A DNA stretch of 64,000 nucleotides from Saccoglossus kowalevskii (Eukaryota > Hemichordata > Enteropneusta > Harrimaniidae), in NCBI RefSeq assembly GCF_000003605.2, contig NW_003134351.1, positions 134,258 to 198,257 on the forward strand, in the 5' to 3' direction. Made by a program: the position numbers and the translations under genes. The notes beneath the pieces were generated by a model that was not told the origin of the DNA, did not search any database, and saw only the letters and a list, made by a program, of their open reading frames with translations. Positions 30,438-45,200 of the stretch are shown here, in pieces. Numbering within the stretch: position 1 is the stretch's first letter; the number at the start of each line of letters is the position of its first letter.

Positions 30438-33400
30438 ATGTTCACAAATTCCATGTTGTTGACAAAAGTGGAGACGTCGCCACCTCCAAGTCCAACTGGA
30501 GTAAACAACCCCAGGATGCAGGCCAGGCACACAGCTGGGGCAAAAAGATACAAATACCTGAGAAGGATTCTCCGGTTTCGACAGATGGACTTTGAATTTG
30601 CTCTATGGCAGATGCTTTATTTATTTATTGCCCCACAAAAAGTGTAAGTATATTTTGTCTCCCCTTGAAAAAATATACTGATTTTTATGTTCCCAAATGT
30701 GAGAAGAAACTATTGCAATATTTATGAGAACTTTCATACAGACATAGCCTGTGAATATTTTGTTGCAATTCAATGTCAATGTAGACATTTTGGCAATAAC
30801 GGTAGTTAGGATGCAATAATTATTGCCTACCATGTCAGGCTAATTCCAATAGTGCTATCATAAATGTTTATTTTGATTTCAGTTACAGAAATTTTCAATA
30901 CAGAAAACGTAAGTAACTTTTTATGTCCTTTATTCTTCTCTTGTAGATGTACTTACATTATGTTCTTAATTTGGAAAGTGCAATATTTGATAATTGGTAT
31001 TTTCAATCTCTAATCAAGGCCATGCTGCTGTTACTGTGCACATGCATACATGTACCTGATGTAACCATTAGGTTGGCCAACTTCTAATAAACCCAAAACT
31101 AAACATTTGTTCATATGTCTCTATCCAAACTTATTCGTTCACTGAATGCAGGCTTTAACTTGCTTTGTATTATTATTTTCAGAGACCAAAGATCAATGGG
31201 CTCGTGATGATCCTGCATTCCTTGTGCTACTTGCTATTTGTCTTTGTGGTAGGTATTTTTAAACTTGGACAATAATCAAAATGGCTTCAAAAGTGTGGTG
31301 CAATAATGCTATAAAAACGAAATTGTATTCCATTTTTTTTTTAGTTCATCTATTTGTATTTGATATATCATTTTCTTTACAGTGTCATCAATCGGCTTTG
31401 CTATTGTCCTAAAACTTCACATTGTAGCGTTCTTTAAATTTTTGCTTTGGGTGATATTTGTTGATTGTATTGGAGTTGGTCTTGTCATTGCAAGTATTCT
31501 CTGGTAAGTTTCCCATTTAATTAAAGTTACCGGGGGTAGTAGTTTTTTAACACAAGAATTTTCTGAAATTGTTGAAAGTTGTTTCTTTGTGATTGATTAA
31601 TTCGAAAGCTAAAAAAACACTAATTTGTTAATTTATGAACCCCAAATTGTACGCATTTTAATCGATTTTTAATTTAAAATAGCCACTAGAGTGTAGTATT
31701 GCTACAGGGATACCACAAAGTAATTATTTACATGCAAACAAGTTTGTATACCCCCTCTTCTTCCTGTTTTTTCCCCAAAAACTTCTGAATGTATTTTGAT
31801 CAAATTTAGAACATACAGTAGGTACTTTGGGGTAATTGTGCAGAAACAATTTGTTTTAGGGCTATGTCTTTGCATATTACCGGTAAGTAGCTAATTTGCC
31901 TATTAAATTCGCAAAATTAAATCTCAAAAACTTCAGAACAGATTTATCATCAAATTTGTTATATATTGGTGCTGAACGTCTCATGCCATTGTTACTTCAC
32001 TGACTGTTTTGAATTTTCATTTGCTAGATATGTTTTTACAATGATTGCATATAGTTTGTGTTCACGCAAGAGTTTTGCAGCCATTAACTTTGATTCACAG
32101 ATACAAGCAGATTTTGAGTTAGAATTTATCACAATTCAATAAGCCTTGGGTATTGCACTGTGATTAAATGACATAGTTCTATCTACCCAGGTTCATTTCC
32201 AACAAATATCTAAGGAGTTCCAGCAGTGATAAGCCGCAAGATGTTGAATGGGGATTTGCCTTTGATGTTCACCTCAATGCATTCTTTCCTCTTCTCATGA
32301 TACTACACTTCCTACAACTGTTTTTCCTCAAACGTAAGTAGCGTTACTACCCATTGACAAATCTCTTGTTTTAGTGTTCAAGAAATACCCAACATGTACT
32401 GTGAAAACTAAAATTAAAATAATTTTTTAGAGATATAGGGTGTTATTGCAAGAGTAGATAAAATGCTTATTATTTGTTATCATGAAAGCTGTTATAAAAC
32501 CCTTTTAATACTTGTTTTACCTTTTAAAAACACATTAGTAAAATTAACACTAACAAATGAAACTTCACTTTGGCAACAGGCAATATATACCTTGTGTTCG
32601 TCAATATTCTGATATCTGAAACCATTGATACTGCTTATAATCAGGTCTGAGGATACCATAACTACTCAACAGTCTATGAAAAAACATGGCAAATCTGAGC
32701 TTAGGAATTGGTCAAGCATGTTAAAACATTCCCTCATGTTAAAACTAAGTTGAAGTATACATATATTTCATAGCAAACCATTTTTTTTATATCAAACCTT
32801 TTATATATATATAAGGTCTTTTTTTTGCAATCAAAGGCCTGTGGCCCAAAATACATAAACTATAACTAAAATATAAAGTAACAATATAGTGTTTATAAAT
32901 TTCATAACGTAATTTAAGGGAAAGAAAAAAAAAAGGCTGCAAAAGATTTGAATTCATTTCTGTCTTCAGTCAATAACAAGGTTAAAAGCTTCTCATATGA
33001 GGGCGGGGTAAAATAATATCTAGGGATGTATGTTTTCCTAAATTCATCAAAGAAGGGACGAATCAACAAAAAGTGTAATTTATCTTCAACTTCTATGTTT
33101 TCACCAAGTGGGCAAAGGCGTTCAACTCTTGGGATATCATTTCGCCTGTCGTTTTTTATCCTAAGACAAGAAGAGCAATGAAAATGGGATAACATAAACC
33201 TATGATAGGGAATAGAATTAGCAAACAAATAAGGCTCTGGCTCATATTAAACCATTACTATTCAACATTGCTGTTAGAACCTAAAAAAGTAAGTTAGTTA
33301 TTTTGTGTGTTTGTCTGCAGTCTAGATGATTATTTGTTTTGTTTTGATTCTTCCTCCATCCATAGCACTGTTTACTTTCCCTCAATGTTTTTTTATTAAT

Positions 33401-34646
33401 TAATTAATTAATGTTTAACCATAAGTCCAAAAAGAAAAACTTGTAACATTCTGTAAACATTTTAGAAGCCAATAAATACAAAAATCTACTGAATAATTGC
33501 ATGGTCAAATTTTGAGCGGGTGGGGGGGGGGATGAACTTTTGAGGTTTTACGACTTGTCGTTGCATAATGTGTATTACACAGTCACAGTAAAATTTAAAT
33601 AGAGCATTTACCAACATTGCAACAAGCTGACATCATATGCAAATGTCACACTATAAAATACTTTATTTTAGCTGGAATTAATTTTTGCTAAAAAATAACT
33701 TTTTGGGTGTTGTGAATAGGGTTTATTTTCACAGAATTTTGAAGAGTTGAATATAAAATACAGGAAAAATAGTATATTCACTTGATTTCATTTTATGGCC
33801 TTGAAGACACTATACTGTCTAAATAGGATATTCAACCTAATTATTCAAGAAACAGATGTATAATATTGTCCTATTGTAAGTGGACCACACATAAATAATA
33901 ATGCCCAGGTATTATCTACATCCTTATGTATTTATTCTATTGATTTCAGCTGTTATTGTCCATGATTGGTTCTTTTCCTATTTCCTTGGTAACACGCTTT
34001 GGGTGATTGCAATTGGTTACTATATTTACATAACGTTCCTTGGATATAGTGGTGAGTATTCCAGCTGTGCACAGTTTTTATCTTCCTAATGCAGAGTGTT
34101 CTGTGTATGTCTGTCTTCCAATGACACCTCAAATAGCAAACAACATAGTTTGCCATTGGAAAAACTTTAACTTCACTAGATTCTAGATTTTTGATTTTAT
34201 TTAATTAACAACTTGTGTTGTTGTGACAAAATCAGAAACAAAACATACAATACCTCAGTTGAGTTGATATAAAAAGTATGACATCTTATATTGTACACAA
34301 GTTGTACGTAATTGACAACAAACATTGTAGTACTTGTAAGTCACTTGTGTCTACAGTATTACATATATACATATTATTATACAAGGGTACTATTATTCAA
34401 CTTCACTAGAACTAACCATGATGGTCTCAATGAATATTTTACTGTAATTAACTGAAAGTGAATGTTGTGCATTAAAACTATATTATTACTGCTTTGTTTT
34501 TTTCAGCATTACCTTTCCTGAAGAAAACTGTAGTTTTGTTGTACCCGCCGATGTTGGGACTTTTTTCTTTGTATGTCTTGTCTCTTCTCATGCACTGGAA
34601 TCTGAGTAAAGGGCTGATGGATTTCTACGAGTACAGAGTCCTGTAA
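30438..34646 (+). CDS. UNC50: UNC50, Golgi/ER multi-pass membrane protein
   Basis: Seven coding exons join in phase to 267 aa (human is 259): 30438-30643, 30883-30908 (26 bp), 31183-31248, 31383-31503, 32191-32333, 33950-34051, 34507-34646. Near-identity to vertebrate UNC50 is seen in ARHTAGAKRYKYLRR, FRQMDFEFALWQMLYLF, QTKDQWARDDPAFLVLL, DVEWGFAFDVHLNAF and YYIYITFLGYSALPFLK. About five membrane segments are visible (near residues 89-110, 113-137, 170-187, 195-221 and 228-250), after a hydrophilic N-terminus that is poorly conserved, as in other animals. UNC-50 acts in the Golgi on trafficking of acetylcholine receptors and of ARF-GEFs. A second in-frame ATG at 30453 would also fit the family length. 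A likely poly(A) signal is AATAAA at 35114-35119. Confidence 0.95.
31780..31990. repeat. Dispersed repeat family E ('gctaatttgcatatt')
   Basis: Shared blocks with 56580-56830 are 'aacttctgaatgtattttga', 'ggtactttggggtaattgtg', 'ctatgtctttgcatatta' and 'gtagctaatttgc', with 'aaatctcaaaaacttc' following. It lies in intron 4 of UNC50. No coding frame is seen. Confidence 0.5.
32813..33240 (-). mobile_element. LINE 3' end (non-LTR retrotransposon fragment)
   Basis: A minus-strand frame (33228-32914) reads as the C-terminal end of a LINE ORF2: SCLRIKNDRRNDIP, then RLCPLGENIEVEDKLHFLL and FFDEFRKTYIPRYY. This is the cysteine/histidine segment that follows reverse transcriptase. The second cysteine of the usual CPLC core is G. 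The 3' UTR continues to an A-rich end near 32813. The copy is 5'-truncated, so no RT core is present. It sits in intron 5 of UNC50, opposite to the gene. Confidence 0.75.
33650..33795. mobile_element. MITE family A, diverged copy
   Basis: CTATAAAATACTTTATTTTA is followed by AGCTGGAATTAATTTTTGCT and, further on, AAATACAGGAAAAATAGTAT. These blocks match the family A copies at 48721 and 50413. The right terminus is decayed. Confidence 0.55.
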
Positions 34647-36185
34647 GGAATGTGAAAGGACTGACAAGGAAAACAAAACAAACAGTACCCTGTGTAACTT
34701 GAAAATATGAAAAACTTACCATTACGGATATTTGAATGCAAGTTACGCAAGTATCCATAAAGAGGTGGAGAGTTCCAAGAATTATTTATAAATATTTTTA
34801 TGTTGAGTGTATAAGACAAAAAGTGTCTTGTATAGGTAAGATTTGGGAATGGGGGTTATAGTGGAATTATGGTGTAGTAAGTATGAATCACAATTTTGTA
34901 TTTATCCTGTATTCCACAAGGTGGCATGTTAGATTCACCTGATCCTGTAGGAAAAAATACATATTTGGCTGTCATAGGCTCACTTAATACACCTTTGACT
35001 GATGTACTGTCTACACCTGGAAATGCTGTCAAATAATTCACTTCTAATGAAGTACTATGTTTGCTCTATTAGAAGTGCTTATGCTTTGGGGGACATTACA
35101 GGTGTATGAGGAAAATAAATCATATTGTAATTATGTCGTATACAACACATGTAATTTTTGGTTTTTAAGTGATTCTATTGAAGATATACTTCTAAGAGAG
35201 CAAATATGGTCCCTGAATTCTTGAATGTTAATTTTTTGACTATTTACTGTAATAGCAAATTTCGCAGTGACAACAATAATTTTCTCCCAATTTGCATGCT
35301 TTATGATTTGATAATCTAAGGGCATGTACTGATGTGCTCCAGCATGATAGTATAAAATATCAGATACGACTGGGTAACATCAAAATTTGTCTTTTATTTG
35401 ATTGACTCTTGGTAATCATAATTTTATCAGTCATTATGAATACATTACTTTCTGTTAAAGGGATACTTACTACAATATGCTGTTACTTTAAAAACAATTT
35501 TATTTTTATTTTCAGTAGGAAAGATTTATTGCTTATCTGGTCTAGGAGGAGGGTGTGTTTTGATACATATGTGCTATTCTACTTAATGGAAATCATTCAG
35601 TTATACATGTCTTGTACCGGTATATAAATTGTACGTATGGTACATCAAGCCTATTTTACTCTAGACACTGTAAATTGAAATATTCATCAGGTGAAATCTT
35701 TGAATGTGTCTTTTAAAGTAGTTTCAGCAGCATAATTGTTTGAAGCCTTTGGTATGTAAAGTATTATACATATTAAACATAATAAACAGTTACCATTTTG
35801 GCAAGATAGTTGCGTCAGAAGTTTGTTGTCAATAGCCAAAATTACTTTCCGAGTATTTCCTTGGATTTATTTGTGATTGATTGATTGATCATTTAATCAT
35901 CAACTCTCACTCAGGATTAAGTTTTCCTGTTAGATGATCGAATATGGTCGTATCACAAAATCGATATGACATTAAAGGGTGGTGGTCGTCACTCGATGTA
36001 TGCGCCAGATATGGGTCTCATAAGACAGTGACTTTGACTGTTGCGCAAACCAATGTGTACATACTGAGAGGTTACCAAGCTTTAATTTGGTGATTTTTTG
36101 GGGGTTTATTGTAGTGCAGGCAATAATAATATATAAAAATTTCAGGTTTCGATCAGTATAACTCAAATTAAACTAGTGAAAAGTT

Positions 36186-36300
36186 AATGGTTCAATGTAA
36201 TTGTATATGCCCCTCTAAATACATGTTCCGAAGGTGGGACATATACAATTGAAATGAGGGAAGGGTACTGGAGGAGCAGGGCTAAGGAACTCTTGTATTT
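36186..36300. repeat. Dispersed repeat family D, short copy
   Basis: The blocks 'caatgtaattgtatatgccc', 'ctctaaatacatgtt' and 'acatatacaattgaaatgag' match the two ends of the copies at 28140 and 45925, with most of the middle absent. Confidence 0.5.
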
Positions 36301-37479
36301 AGCATTTTGCTGGCATTACAATTTTTATTAGGTAAGAACACTACAAACATTTTTATTTCTTTGACTCGCAAATGAAAGCAGTTTACAGTATTTTACTTTT
36401 GCAAGTGGGATATTAATTTTAAGATTAAATTAACGAAAATGTGTTTTTCACATTTTAACCTAAAACGATGTGAAGTAACCAATACGTCACATTCATTAAA
36501 AAAAATACTGTTGTGGGACTAAAATAAACTATGCAAGATAAAGAATTCTTACAGCTTTTGATCAAACGATTGGCTGTATATGCTTTATTGTTCGTGGTAT
36601 TATTGATGTGATTGCAATCAATGTATTCCACTGAAATAAAATTAAATAAACTGTTATCTTCCGAAGACGCTCATCTACCTTGACCTCTATTTTAACTTGC
36701 TTATCACAGCTAGTAATTAGTGCCAAATTAGTGACAGATATACAATGTCTTGTATTTGTTCTGTTAGAAGCATATCCCTAATACAAGTGAACATAAACCA
36801 ACAGTTGCATGGATTATTAAATCTATAAGTAAGATATTGTACATTGGATTTAAAGCACAAATTTTAAAAACTGAACGCTTTCTATTTCATCAATTTGTGG
36901 TACCTGCCATTAGAGACAAAATAATACTGCAGTTCTCCAGATGGCTTCACACATAGTTTACAGAGTGCCCTTGTCAAAATTTGAAAAGTTGTTGTGTCTT
37001 CTTTTAATAAAGCCTATCATTCCAAAGGCTTTCCTAACAATAATTTCATAACGCACAAACAGAAGAGCAGAGAGTGTAAAGGCACACCTGATGTGGCACA
37101 CAACATGGTGGCAAAACCATTAATAATCGCACATCAAGTTCTGTTTGAACTTGTGCAACAACAAAGGGTATGTTGTCGATAGTATCTGTGATAAACTCCA
37201 CATAACTGTCTGAATTCGCTGATTGGATCAACCTTTGATAAATTCATGTTGTGATACAGTAGTTCCCAGACATGCTGAAAACAGGGGAACACAACTTGTA
37301 TATTAACAGCAATACAGGTATGTGATGGAAATTATGACTTCAGATTTGACACCTGATTTATAAACTGGTGGCATTGACAAATTTAATAAGTATGGGGGAA
37401 AAACACCTGTTGTACATTATACCTAGTGTAGGTATATCATAGAAAGTTCACTAGCACATTCTTTCAGCAAAAAAATAGA

Positions 37480-37640
37480 CTAGGTTCTGCCCCACGATAT
37501 CTCGAGAAGCATTCATCGATTTCGTAAAAAATCTTTTTATACTCTTGAGCATACAGGATTGGTTTAGGGTTCAAATATGTGCATACTAATTACCCAATTT
37601 ACATAAATTAGCAACAAATACTGCAGGATCCAATAATTAG
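37480..37640. repeat. Possible diverged family E copy
   Basis: Blocks such as 'aaatatgtgcatactaatta' and 'cccaatttacataaattag', with a preceding 'tctcgagaagcattcatcga', resemble the family E layout at 31780 and 56580 but with many differences. Confidence 0.3.
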
Positions 37641-37694
37641 ATTTCCAAAAATGTACATCATTGTTATATGGTTGAAATGTCCAAGTTACTTACC

Positions 37695-38080
37695 CATTTT
37701 CAGCATTGCTGTCATCCATGACAGAGCAGAGCTGTTTATATAGGTGATAGTTCATCCGTCAACAATTTCATTTTCGACGACTACTTGAAAACTAACAAAT
37801 CAATTGTTTTGATACTTGGTACCTGGGATGACCTCTGTCAGATTTGTTCATTTCATAACGATAACTTCAATTCTATTTTTGGGGGGAATATTTTGGGTAA
37901 AAAATTATATTTCAACTTCTTCCTGAAAACTACCGACTCAACTGCCCCGATACTTGGTATGTAGGTACTCTTAAAAAAATACCAGCCCAGGTCAATTGAT
38001 TTGATATGTAGGTTATTTTTGTAAACAATTTACTCTTGACTTGGCCACCACAATGTTCTTGTAGGACAGTGGAGCTATTT
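37695..38080. mobile_element. TIR element family S, diverged copy
   Basis: A degraded left end ('gacagagcagagctgtttat', 'aggtgatagttcatccgtca') and right end ('gtaggacagtggagct') match family S. The interior keeps 'aaaactaacaaatcaattg' and 'cagatttgttcatttcataa' unit fragments. It looks older than the 11967 and 24891 copies. Confidence 0.55.
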
Positions 38081-38214
38081 GACTGACAGTTCACTTGTGT
38101 ATAAACATGCCATACATGCACATTCCCAGTTATCAAATCTAAGTTATATAGTTTTATTTATAGTCATATAGTATGAGTACTTGTCCACATTGACAGATAT
38201 TGCTCTGAAACAGC

Positions 38215-38655
38215 ATTAATCAAAACAAAATGGCCTCCATTCAGCCATTTTGAATTGGATCGTCAAACCAATATATCTGTACATGTATGATGAATATATA
38301 AACTTTGAACACTGTCAGAGATATGGCACTAGAACCACAAAATGGATGCTAGCCTGCCATTTTGAATCTGCTCTGACAAACAAAATGTGCACAATGTTCA
38401 ATGTATAAACCAAATTTGATAATCCATCTGAACAACTGAGAAATGCTTGATTTTGATGATTTTTCAGTTAAAAAACAGCCGCCATTCGGCCATCTTGAAT
38501 CAGATCTTGAAAAAATTAGATGTGCATATGTATAATATGTGTGATGTATTTGTGAAGTTTGAATGTAATTGTACCAGGCATATCTAAGATATGCACAGAT
38601 GTCAATCCACAAGTCCCAGTTTTTTGGACTGTGTCCAAACGGTGACTAATTAGAC
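38215..38655. repeat. Older copy of the 'ggccat' repeat family
   Basis: Three spaced blocks carry the diagnostic motif: 'aaatggcctccattcagcca', 'aaatggatgctagcctgcca' and 'cagccgccattcggccatct'. The right end (GTTTTTTGGACTGTGTCC, then ACGGTGACTAA) is homologous to the end of the 18540-19142 copy. Confidence 0.6.
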
Positions 38656-41600
38656 CACTTAATGATACATTTTTGTGTCTTGTTGGCATGGGATACAAAA
38701 ATCATAGATGATGTAATGGTACAATCAAATTGTTTCCCCATGTTGGCATCAGCCTCAATTCTGTGCATCTCTATTTTAATCTCTTAGAAAGGCAATGAAC
38801 TTGGCTACAAAGAGTTGGATCATTTTTGGCTCAATGAGATCAACCAAGCATTTCTTTGTATTAATGTTTAGAAACACAGAAGTAATTATATTTATGACTG
38901 GTATTGTGTCAATAATGGGGTAAAAACATTCAAGACTATGGAGCTTCATACTCCATCAGTTCACTAACGCATAAATGCAAAATCATGACAAATATCTTGG
39001 GACACAATTATATTTTATTTGTTGCATAAAGTGAACAAAATAAATAAAGGAATATATATATATAAAAAAAACTTAATGCTCGATTCATTAAAAAAAACTT
39101 TTAGTACAGACATACCAGTAGTATTAGGCAGATAGTGCTAATCACAAAATCTGTGATAGATTCAAAGTAAAGAAACTGCAGTCTATTAAAACTGAGATAC
39201 AGTACAAATGTGTATGATTTGTTGCAAATGCCAATATTATTTGTAAGGATTAAATGACATTTGTCACTTTCGTTTCTTTACATTCGAAAGTACAACAATG
39301 TGTCTGTGATGGAAATAGAAAACTTGTTGTACACTACAACCATACTATTTTTGCCTATTCTAAGTAGCACTTCCAAATTATCGCAATACTACTTGATAAA
39401 AAAAACTAGTAAATTTCTTAATTTCACTAAAACTTTTTAATGTACCAGGAACAATAATAAGTAGCAGTTGTGAGTTATATTTCGTGATCGGCACTTGGCA
39501 CAAAAAAAATCTGAAAATGATTGAATTCTTTTTGCACTTTCAATAAATAAATAAATTTCACAGCGAGAACAAAGCGTATATATTCATGGTTATATAGTAT
39601 TAAAACAAGGAATGAAATGGTGGCACCTTAATGTGTTGTGATCAAAATAGAAATAATCAGGAAGTGTGAAATAGGTGGATTATATGAACTGACAATTTTC
39701 AAGTACTATGAAAGAAAAGGTGGCTACTATAATGTGAATGTGAAAACATGGGCAAATTCTCAATAATTAATGAAGGCATCAACATACAGTGGATGGCAGA
39801 AACCTGTACCTTCATGCATAAACTCATTTATAAATACTGACCCTCTGCTCTCACTCAAATATGTAATTATGATTGGCTCAAAAACATTCTCTACACCCAT
39901 ACTGCACGCACTGCGACTGGTTACTTGTTCGAATTAAAACATTTACTAATTACATGACATTGAATTATACTGGCTACAATACCATTGGCCAATTAAAAAT
40001 CCAACAACCATTTTGAATTTATAAAACGTTTCTGCCACCAACTGTATTCATTTCCGTCATTATTCATTGACCTTGTTCTTGAAAGTAAAACATTCCATTA
40101 TGTTAGAAGTTTGTGTGTCGGTGGAAATCAATGTACTACACCTACATAGACAGTGAGAAAACATTTTTTAAATACGAATAAAAAGAATTGGCCTCAAAAT
40201 CCCTTTAAATTTTGAACAGGTTTCAGTTCAAAGGAAAGTTCACCTTGTTAAAAGGAGATCTCTAATTGAAATCAAGTCTAATGTATGGAGGCTAGGTTGA
40301 CAGGGGCTAAGAGCTACAGTAGAATCGCACTACATTCAAATTTGTGATTCTGATAGTGAGGGCACACTAACAATAAAACAAATCATTATAGATCTACAAA
40401 TGTGTCCTATGTGAATCGTGTAGTGCAACCTCACCAAAAATCCAATATTATTATCTATGAGTACGTTCACTGGAATACTACTTGTGTTCTTTAACACTTG
40501 ATATATTGCGATTTCTTAATATCATTTGCCTCAAAAATGATCTGGAATGGGGAAAAATTACTCCCCTGAAAATGAACTTTTAGCTGTTTTTTCATTAAAT
40601 AAACTGACTGCATGCATTTTCTCTGGCAATACAGTAAATTAATTACATTTGCAAATGCCGCCATGTAGTGAGTAAAACTGAACAACTAATTTACAACATG
40701 ATCAGATTTATCCATAAGTACTTTAAATTGTAACTATCAATCTATTTATCGTTTACATCAGAGAAACAAGACTACCACTAAAGTTCAACATCTGTACACA
40801 AGACTACCGATGAATTACTAATTAAGTGAAATACATGACTGTACATGCTGTAGCGATGCAGCTATATCCTGCAAGAAGCACTGCAGTTTTTTGCTGTCAC
40901 AGTAGCATTCGTCGCACACATGCCTCACCAAAGCTACTGTATCTGTCAAACTGTCAGTTGGTCATGGAAGATGTTCATAGCGTACCTCTCAACAAGGTTC
41001 ACAATAAGCGAGCCAATTTATGTTGATAACTTGAGGCATTTGTCGTGAATGGTGCATTGCGAGGTAAGCTGCTGTGAATATAATCAATACGCGACTTCAT
41101 ACTAGACTTCCACATGTATACCGTGAAGAAACTTACACCAACCCACAGAGAGAACGTCTGACAAATATTGCACATCTTAATCAATAAACAATGTCTTTTT
41201 TTGTAAAATGTCGATGTAAAAAGCTTTTACGAGAAGCCAAGGAAATAGAGAGAGTCTGGAAGCGCACATTAATTACAGAGAACACATTTGGAGCAATGCC
41301 GTAAACGGAACATAAGCAAAGATGATGGATGCAGCATTTCATCCCCACTCTCTGCAGTACAATGATCCAATTGTTTGTAATTTTGGTTCAATCCATTGGG
41401 GGTGAAACGTCACAAGAATATTTCATCTGGAAAGGTGTGTATTATTTGGCTTCTTCAACGGTGGTTATCAATGACGTCCTGAAATGTAAGCAGATATAAG
41501 GATACTTGTATTAAAAATAAATTGATATTCAAAACAAGAATGTAATTGGTTGAGCAACAGCTGAATCATCATCGGCATCACAATAACAGACTTAATTTCA

Positions 41601-42244
41601 GGTAAAATAACACACTAGGTCCTATTTAGAAATTACAGTGTGTCATCGTTAAACATTATCAGACAATACACGTAGAGTATTACCGTTACTCTATTGCTTT
41701 CTATTGGTCCTGAACCTACGGTTTGATGTTACTTTGGTAGCAACAAATCATTCAATTTTTCAGTGTTTTCAGCAGGGTTTGTTAGGTATTTATTATGATA
41801 TAAGAAAACTCACATGTAATAAAGCATATATCAAAATTAAACATTTGTTTATGATTTACTCAGTAATGTTATCTATGTATCTCAGTACAAATCCAGAAAC
41901 TCGTTCATGTTTAGTCAGCGAACAATTCAGGTTTGGGGAATAAAATAATATTACTGATTGAACACCTAGCATATGTTGATTCATCATAATAACATGCACA
42001 CTATCTCGCACAGAGTTGACTCCTCATCCATTTGCTGTGGGTTGTTCATTCCTCCTATTATATTAGAGGCAGATAACAGCATGTGTGAATAAAGGCATAT
42101 TCATGGTAATTTTTCAAGTATAGAATCCATAAGTACGAAATAGCTTCTTGCATACATAATTCTGGCTGACATAGCCAAGATGTGTTATCCCAAATGAGTG
42201 ACCATGTGATAAAGAAATGTAATAAATACAGCCACTTACTGTAG

Positions 42245-45200
42245 TCACTTTTTCTTACTCTTAGGAGAAGTGGTTTGGAACACACTGGATGCAGACATCA
42301 GGTTCTCAATGTATTGTCCAAGCACTTGGTTTTCAGATTTCAGTTTAAGGTTCTCTTCCTTCACACCATCCACACGTGCAGATAAATCTACGTGCAAATC
42401 AAAATTTTAGAATCAATTACACGGTAGCCTAACTGAGGGACGGTTTGTTCAACCTCCAAGGATTCAGAATGGAAATTTAGAGAGGAAACCTAGACTATAT
42501 GTTGTCTATTATTGTGAGACTTTAAAAAATTATAAATAATAGACTAGTAAACCGGTCTGGAGGGCTGTGGGCGAGCCTTACCTAAGAGTCAGTGTGTGCA
42601 TGCAAGTTTCCATGGTAATGTACTGAAGTCGTGGAGACAGCCAATCAATAATGACATTGAGCCAATCAATTCTCTGCTGTCTACACATTTACGTAGCAAT
42701 TCACCATTCTTGAGTACACTGGGAAAGGCGTGATTGCAGGCTACATGTAGGTTCACTAGTGTATTCATGAGTAATAGTACAATTATAAAGTGTACTGCTG
42801 TCCATATCAAGTCAATTAGTAGTTTCAGCATATCAGAGAGTACTAACAAATCCTGGCCCCCTTTAGACTGAATAGAATTTTTCTAGTACCTTTCATGATC
42901 TTGTATGATTTGATAAATGAGCAGCATGTCACAGTTCATAATATAAATTTTAAAGTTGGTACGAGCAGACTGATTATTTGTTTAGCAATAAAACAATAAC
43001 AATGAGTTTTAAACAGTAAGCCACAACTGCAAAGTTAGTTTTACAAAAATCGATTTATCATTATGCTGTTAAAAAAAAGAATATTGAAATCCAACATTAT
43101 TTTCTTTTATTTGTTTAAAATAATTACAGCATTTTTGAAAATTATTTGGACAGTCATTTAGCTTAACATTTGCTTTGTTCTATACCTGATGGCACTACTT
43201 GACAGATGGAATGCTATATGCCTATGGGATTCACCATTTCATAGGGGTGGTCAACACGATGATCTACAAAACTAGAGCATACATTCAATAACTATTTTAT
43301 AAATTTATTGTGTATCTACATTGCATGTTATTCAAGAAATGTTATAATTTTGTAACGATTAAATAATCAGTTCGTGCTTTACCCTTGTCTAGTAAGATAA
43401 TGAAATTATCTAAACTGTGTGAACGCCAATGGAACAGTGCCATCAAGTCTAAATTGGACAAAACCAACCAACCAAAGTTGCAAGCCATCATGACAACGGA
43501 CTGTCGGAATAATTTTTAGAACTGCTGTACATGCAAGTCAGTTTTCTTTCCAGCAAAATGCTAAAGCATTGTGCCTAATTTGCATTTAAAACAAGGGTTT
43601 ACCCGTTTTTTCTTCTTTCAAATTTAAGTTTTTGTCTTCAAAATACTCAAGCATCAGATATATTATGCTTGAAAAGGCCTTGGGAAAACTCTGATAGTTG
43701 TAATTTTGCACAGCCTTACACTATGTAATGACTATAGGAATTTTTCACCAGTACACTGTAACATTAATCTTTGATGTCTATGCAGGAGTGCCTTAGGCAA
43801 GTAATAACTCTCTAATATTAATAACATTTAATGAAACCACCAGCCTCCAGTGTGTACACTGTTAAAAAGTCTTTTACAATGAATCATATGTATATACTGC
43901 TTATATGAAATGTTCAGACAGTGAATTATTTGTGTTCAAGTCTTCCCATACAACTGTAATACTAAACCTATGTCACAAAACTACAACTGTCAAATATTTA
44001 AATATGCTCCAATATAGATGTTTAATAATGATTGATTACAGTTGTATGAGCATGTACTCAGACAATCAATTAATTAAAACTGCATTATTATAATGAAGTA
44101 ATGCCTTAGATTTGAAGATCACGTATTGACTTAGTTGAAGTCTTCAATCAATTTACTGTTTAATCAATAAATTAATTTTAATGCACTAATTCATTAAATA
44201 CATAAGCGAATAATGAAATTTATACAAATAGCAGATACTACACAGAAAATTATAAGACAATATATGTATGTTTGGCGAAAATATGTATGTTAAATTCTGA
44301 ATTGGAGTCAGTGTCTCATATTACCCTTACTGGCAGAGGCAAATTTGTTCACAATAGCTGAGCAAATAACCTAGACTACTGATATACAATATACATTCCA
44401 TGAGGCACAGACTTTTGTTACCGTATTTATCCGAGTAAGCGCCCATGCCTGGGCACTTGTTCGGCTTTAGTGTCATGGACAATGAAACAAATGTTGCAAT
44501 ATTGTAGCAACCCATAACCAGAAGGAATCAAATTGAGCTTTATAAATCAATAACTGGGGCCAGCAATTTTGCAATGTCAAGAAAATTATTCTTCTGTCGT
44601 TGGGAAATAAAAATTCTTGCTATTTCAAGCCCACCTCAATATCCATATAGTGAGACATTCCAACTGCTGAATGGTAACTTTCCATATGATTGATGAGCGT
44701 CTAGTCTGATAAGAAAGCAATGTTGACTTGATCTCTATGATGAAACACTAGTAGTGATGTCATTCTTAGCCAATCAGTAAAGCAGATGCTTAAAGGTTAA
44801 AAATGATTGACAGGTGGTGAACAGAAGCATTGTTTTCCATTGTAGCAGAGTCGTTTGCCGTGACCCCATTTTTCTTGTCTCTTTATTCTGGTTAGACATG
44901 AATTAATTAAATAGCCAAGCTAAATCCATGGATTAAATGTGCTAAGTTCAAATTGAGTGCGACAACATCAACAAACTTCAGGACAAAGCTGTAGTGATTT
45001 TGTTCGACAGCCGCAGTGACGCAGACTTGACTTTGAGGATTCTGACTTTTACAAAGATGGCAATGAATTTTCGAATAACTATGAAATTTCGTAATTTTTA
45101 CTGTGTAAATTATTATTGATCTTGTATGACTGTTGATCTGGTATTTGTCAAATATTTTTACACAGTTTTACCCTGAGACTTTTGTTCATTTTGAGTTCAT

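Larger units (their letters stand above)
34647..42244. other. Intergenic region between convergent UNC50 and SCOC
   Basis: No coding exon with family similarity is visible on either strand. It holds the UNC50 3' UTR at the left, repeat copies at 36186-36300, 37480-37640, 37695-38080 and 38215-38655, and at the right a long AT-rich stretch (about 38700-42244) that may include the SCOC 3' UTR. I saw no clear single poly(A) site for SCOC. Confidence 0.55.
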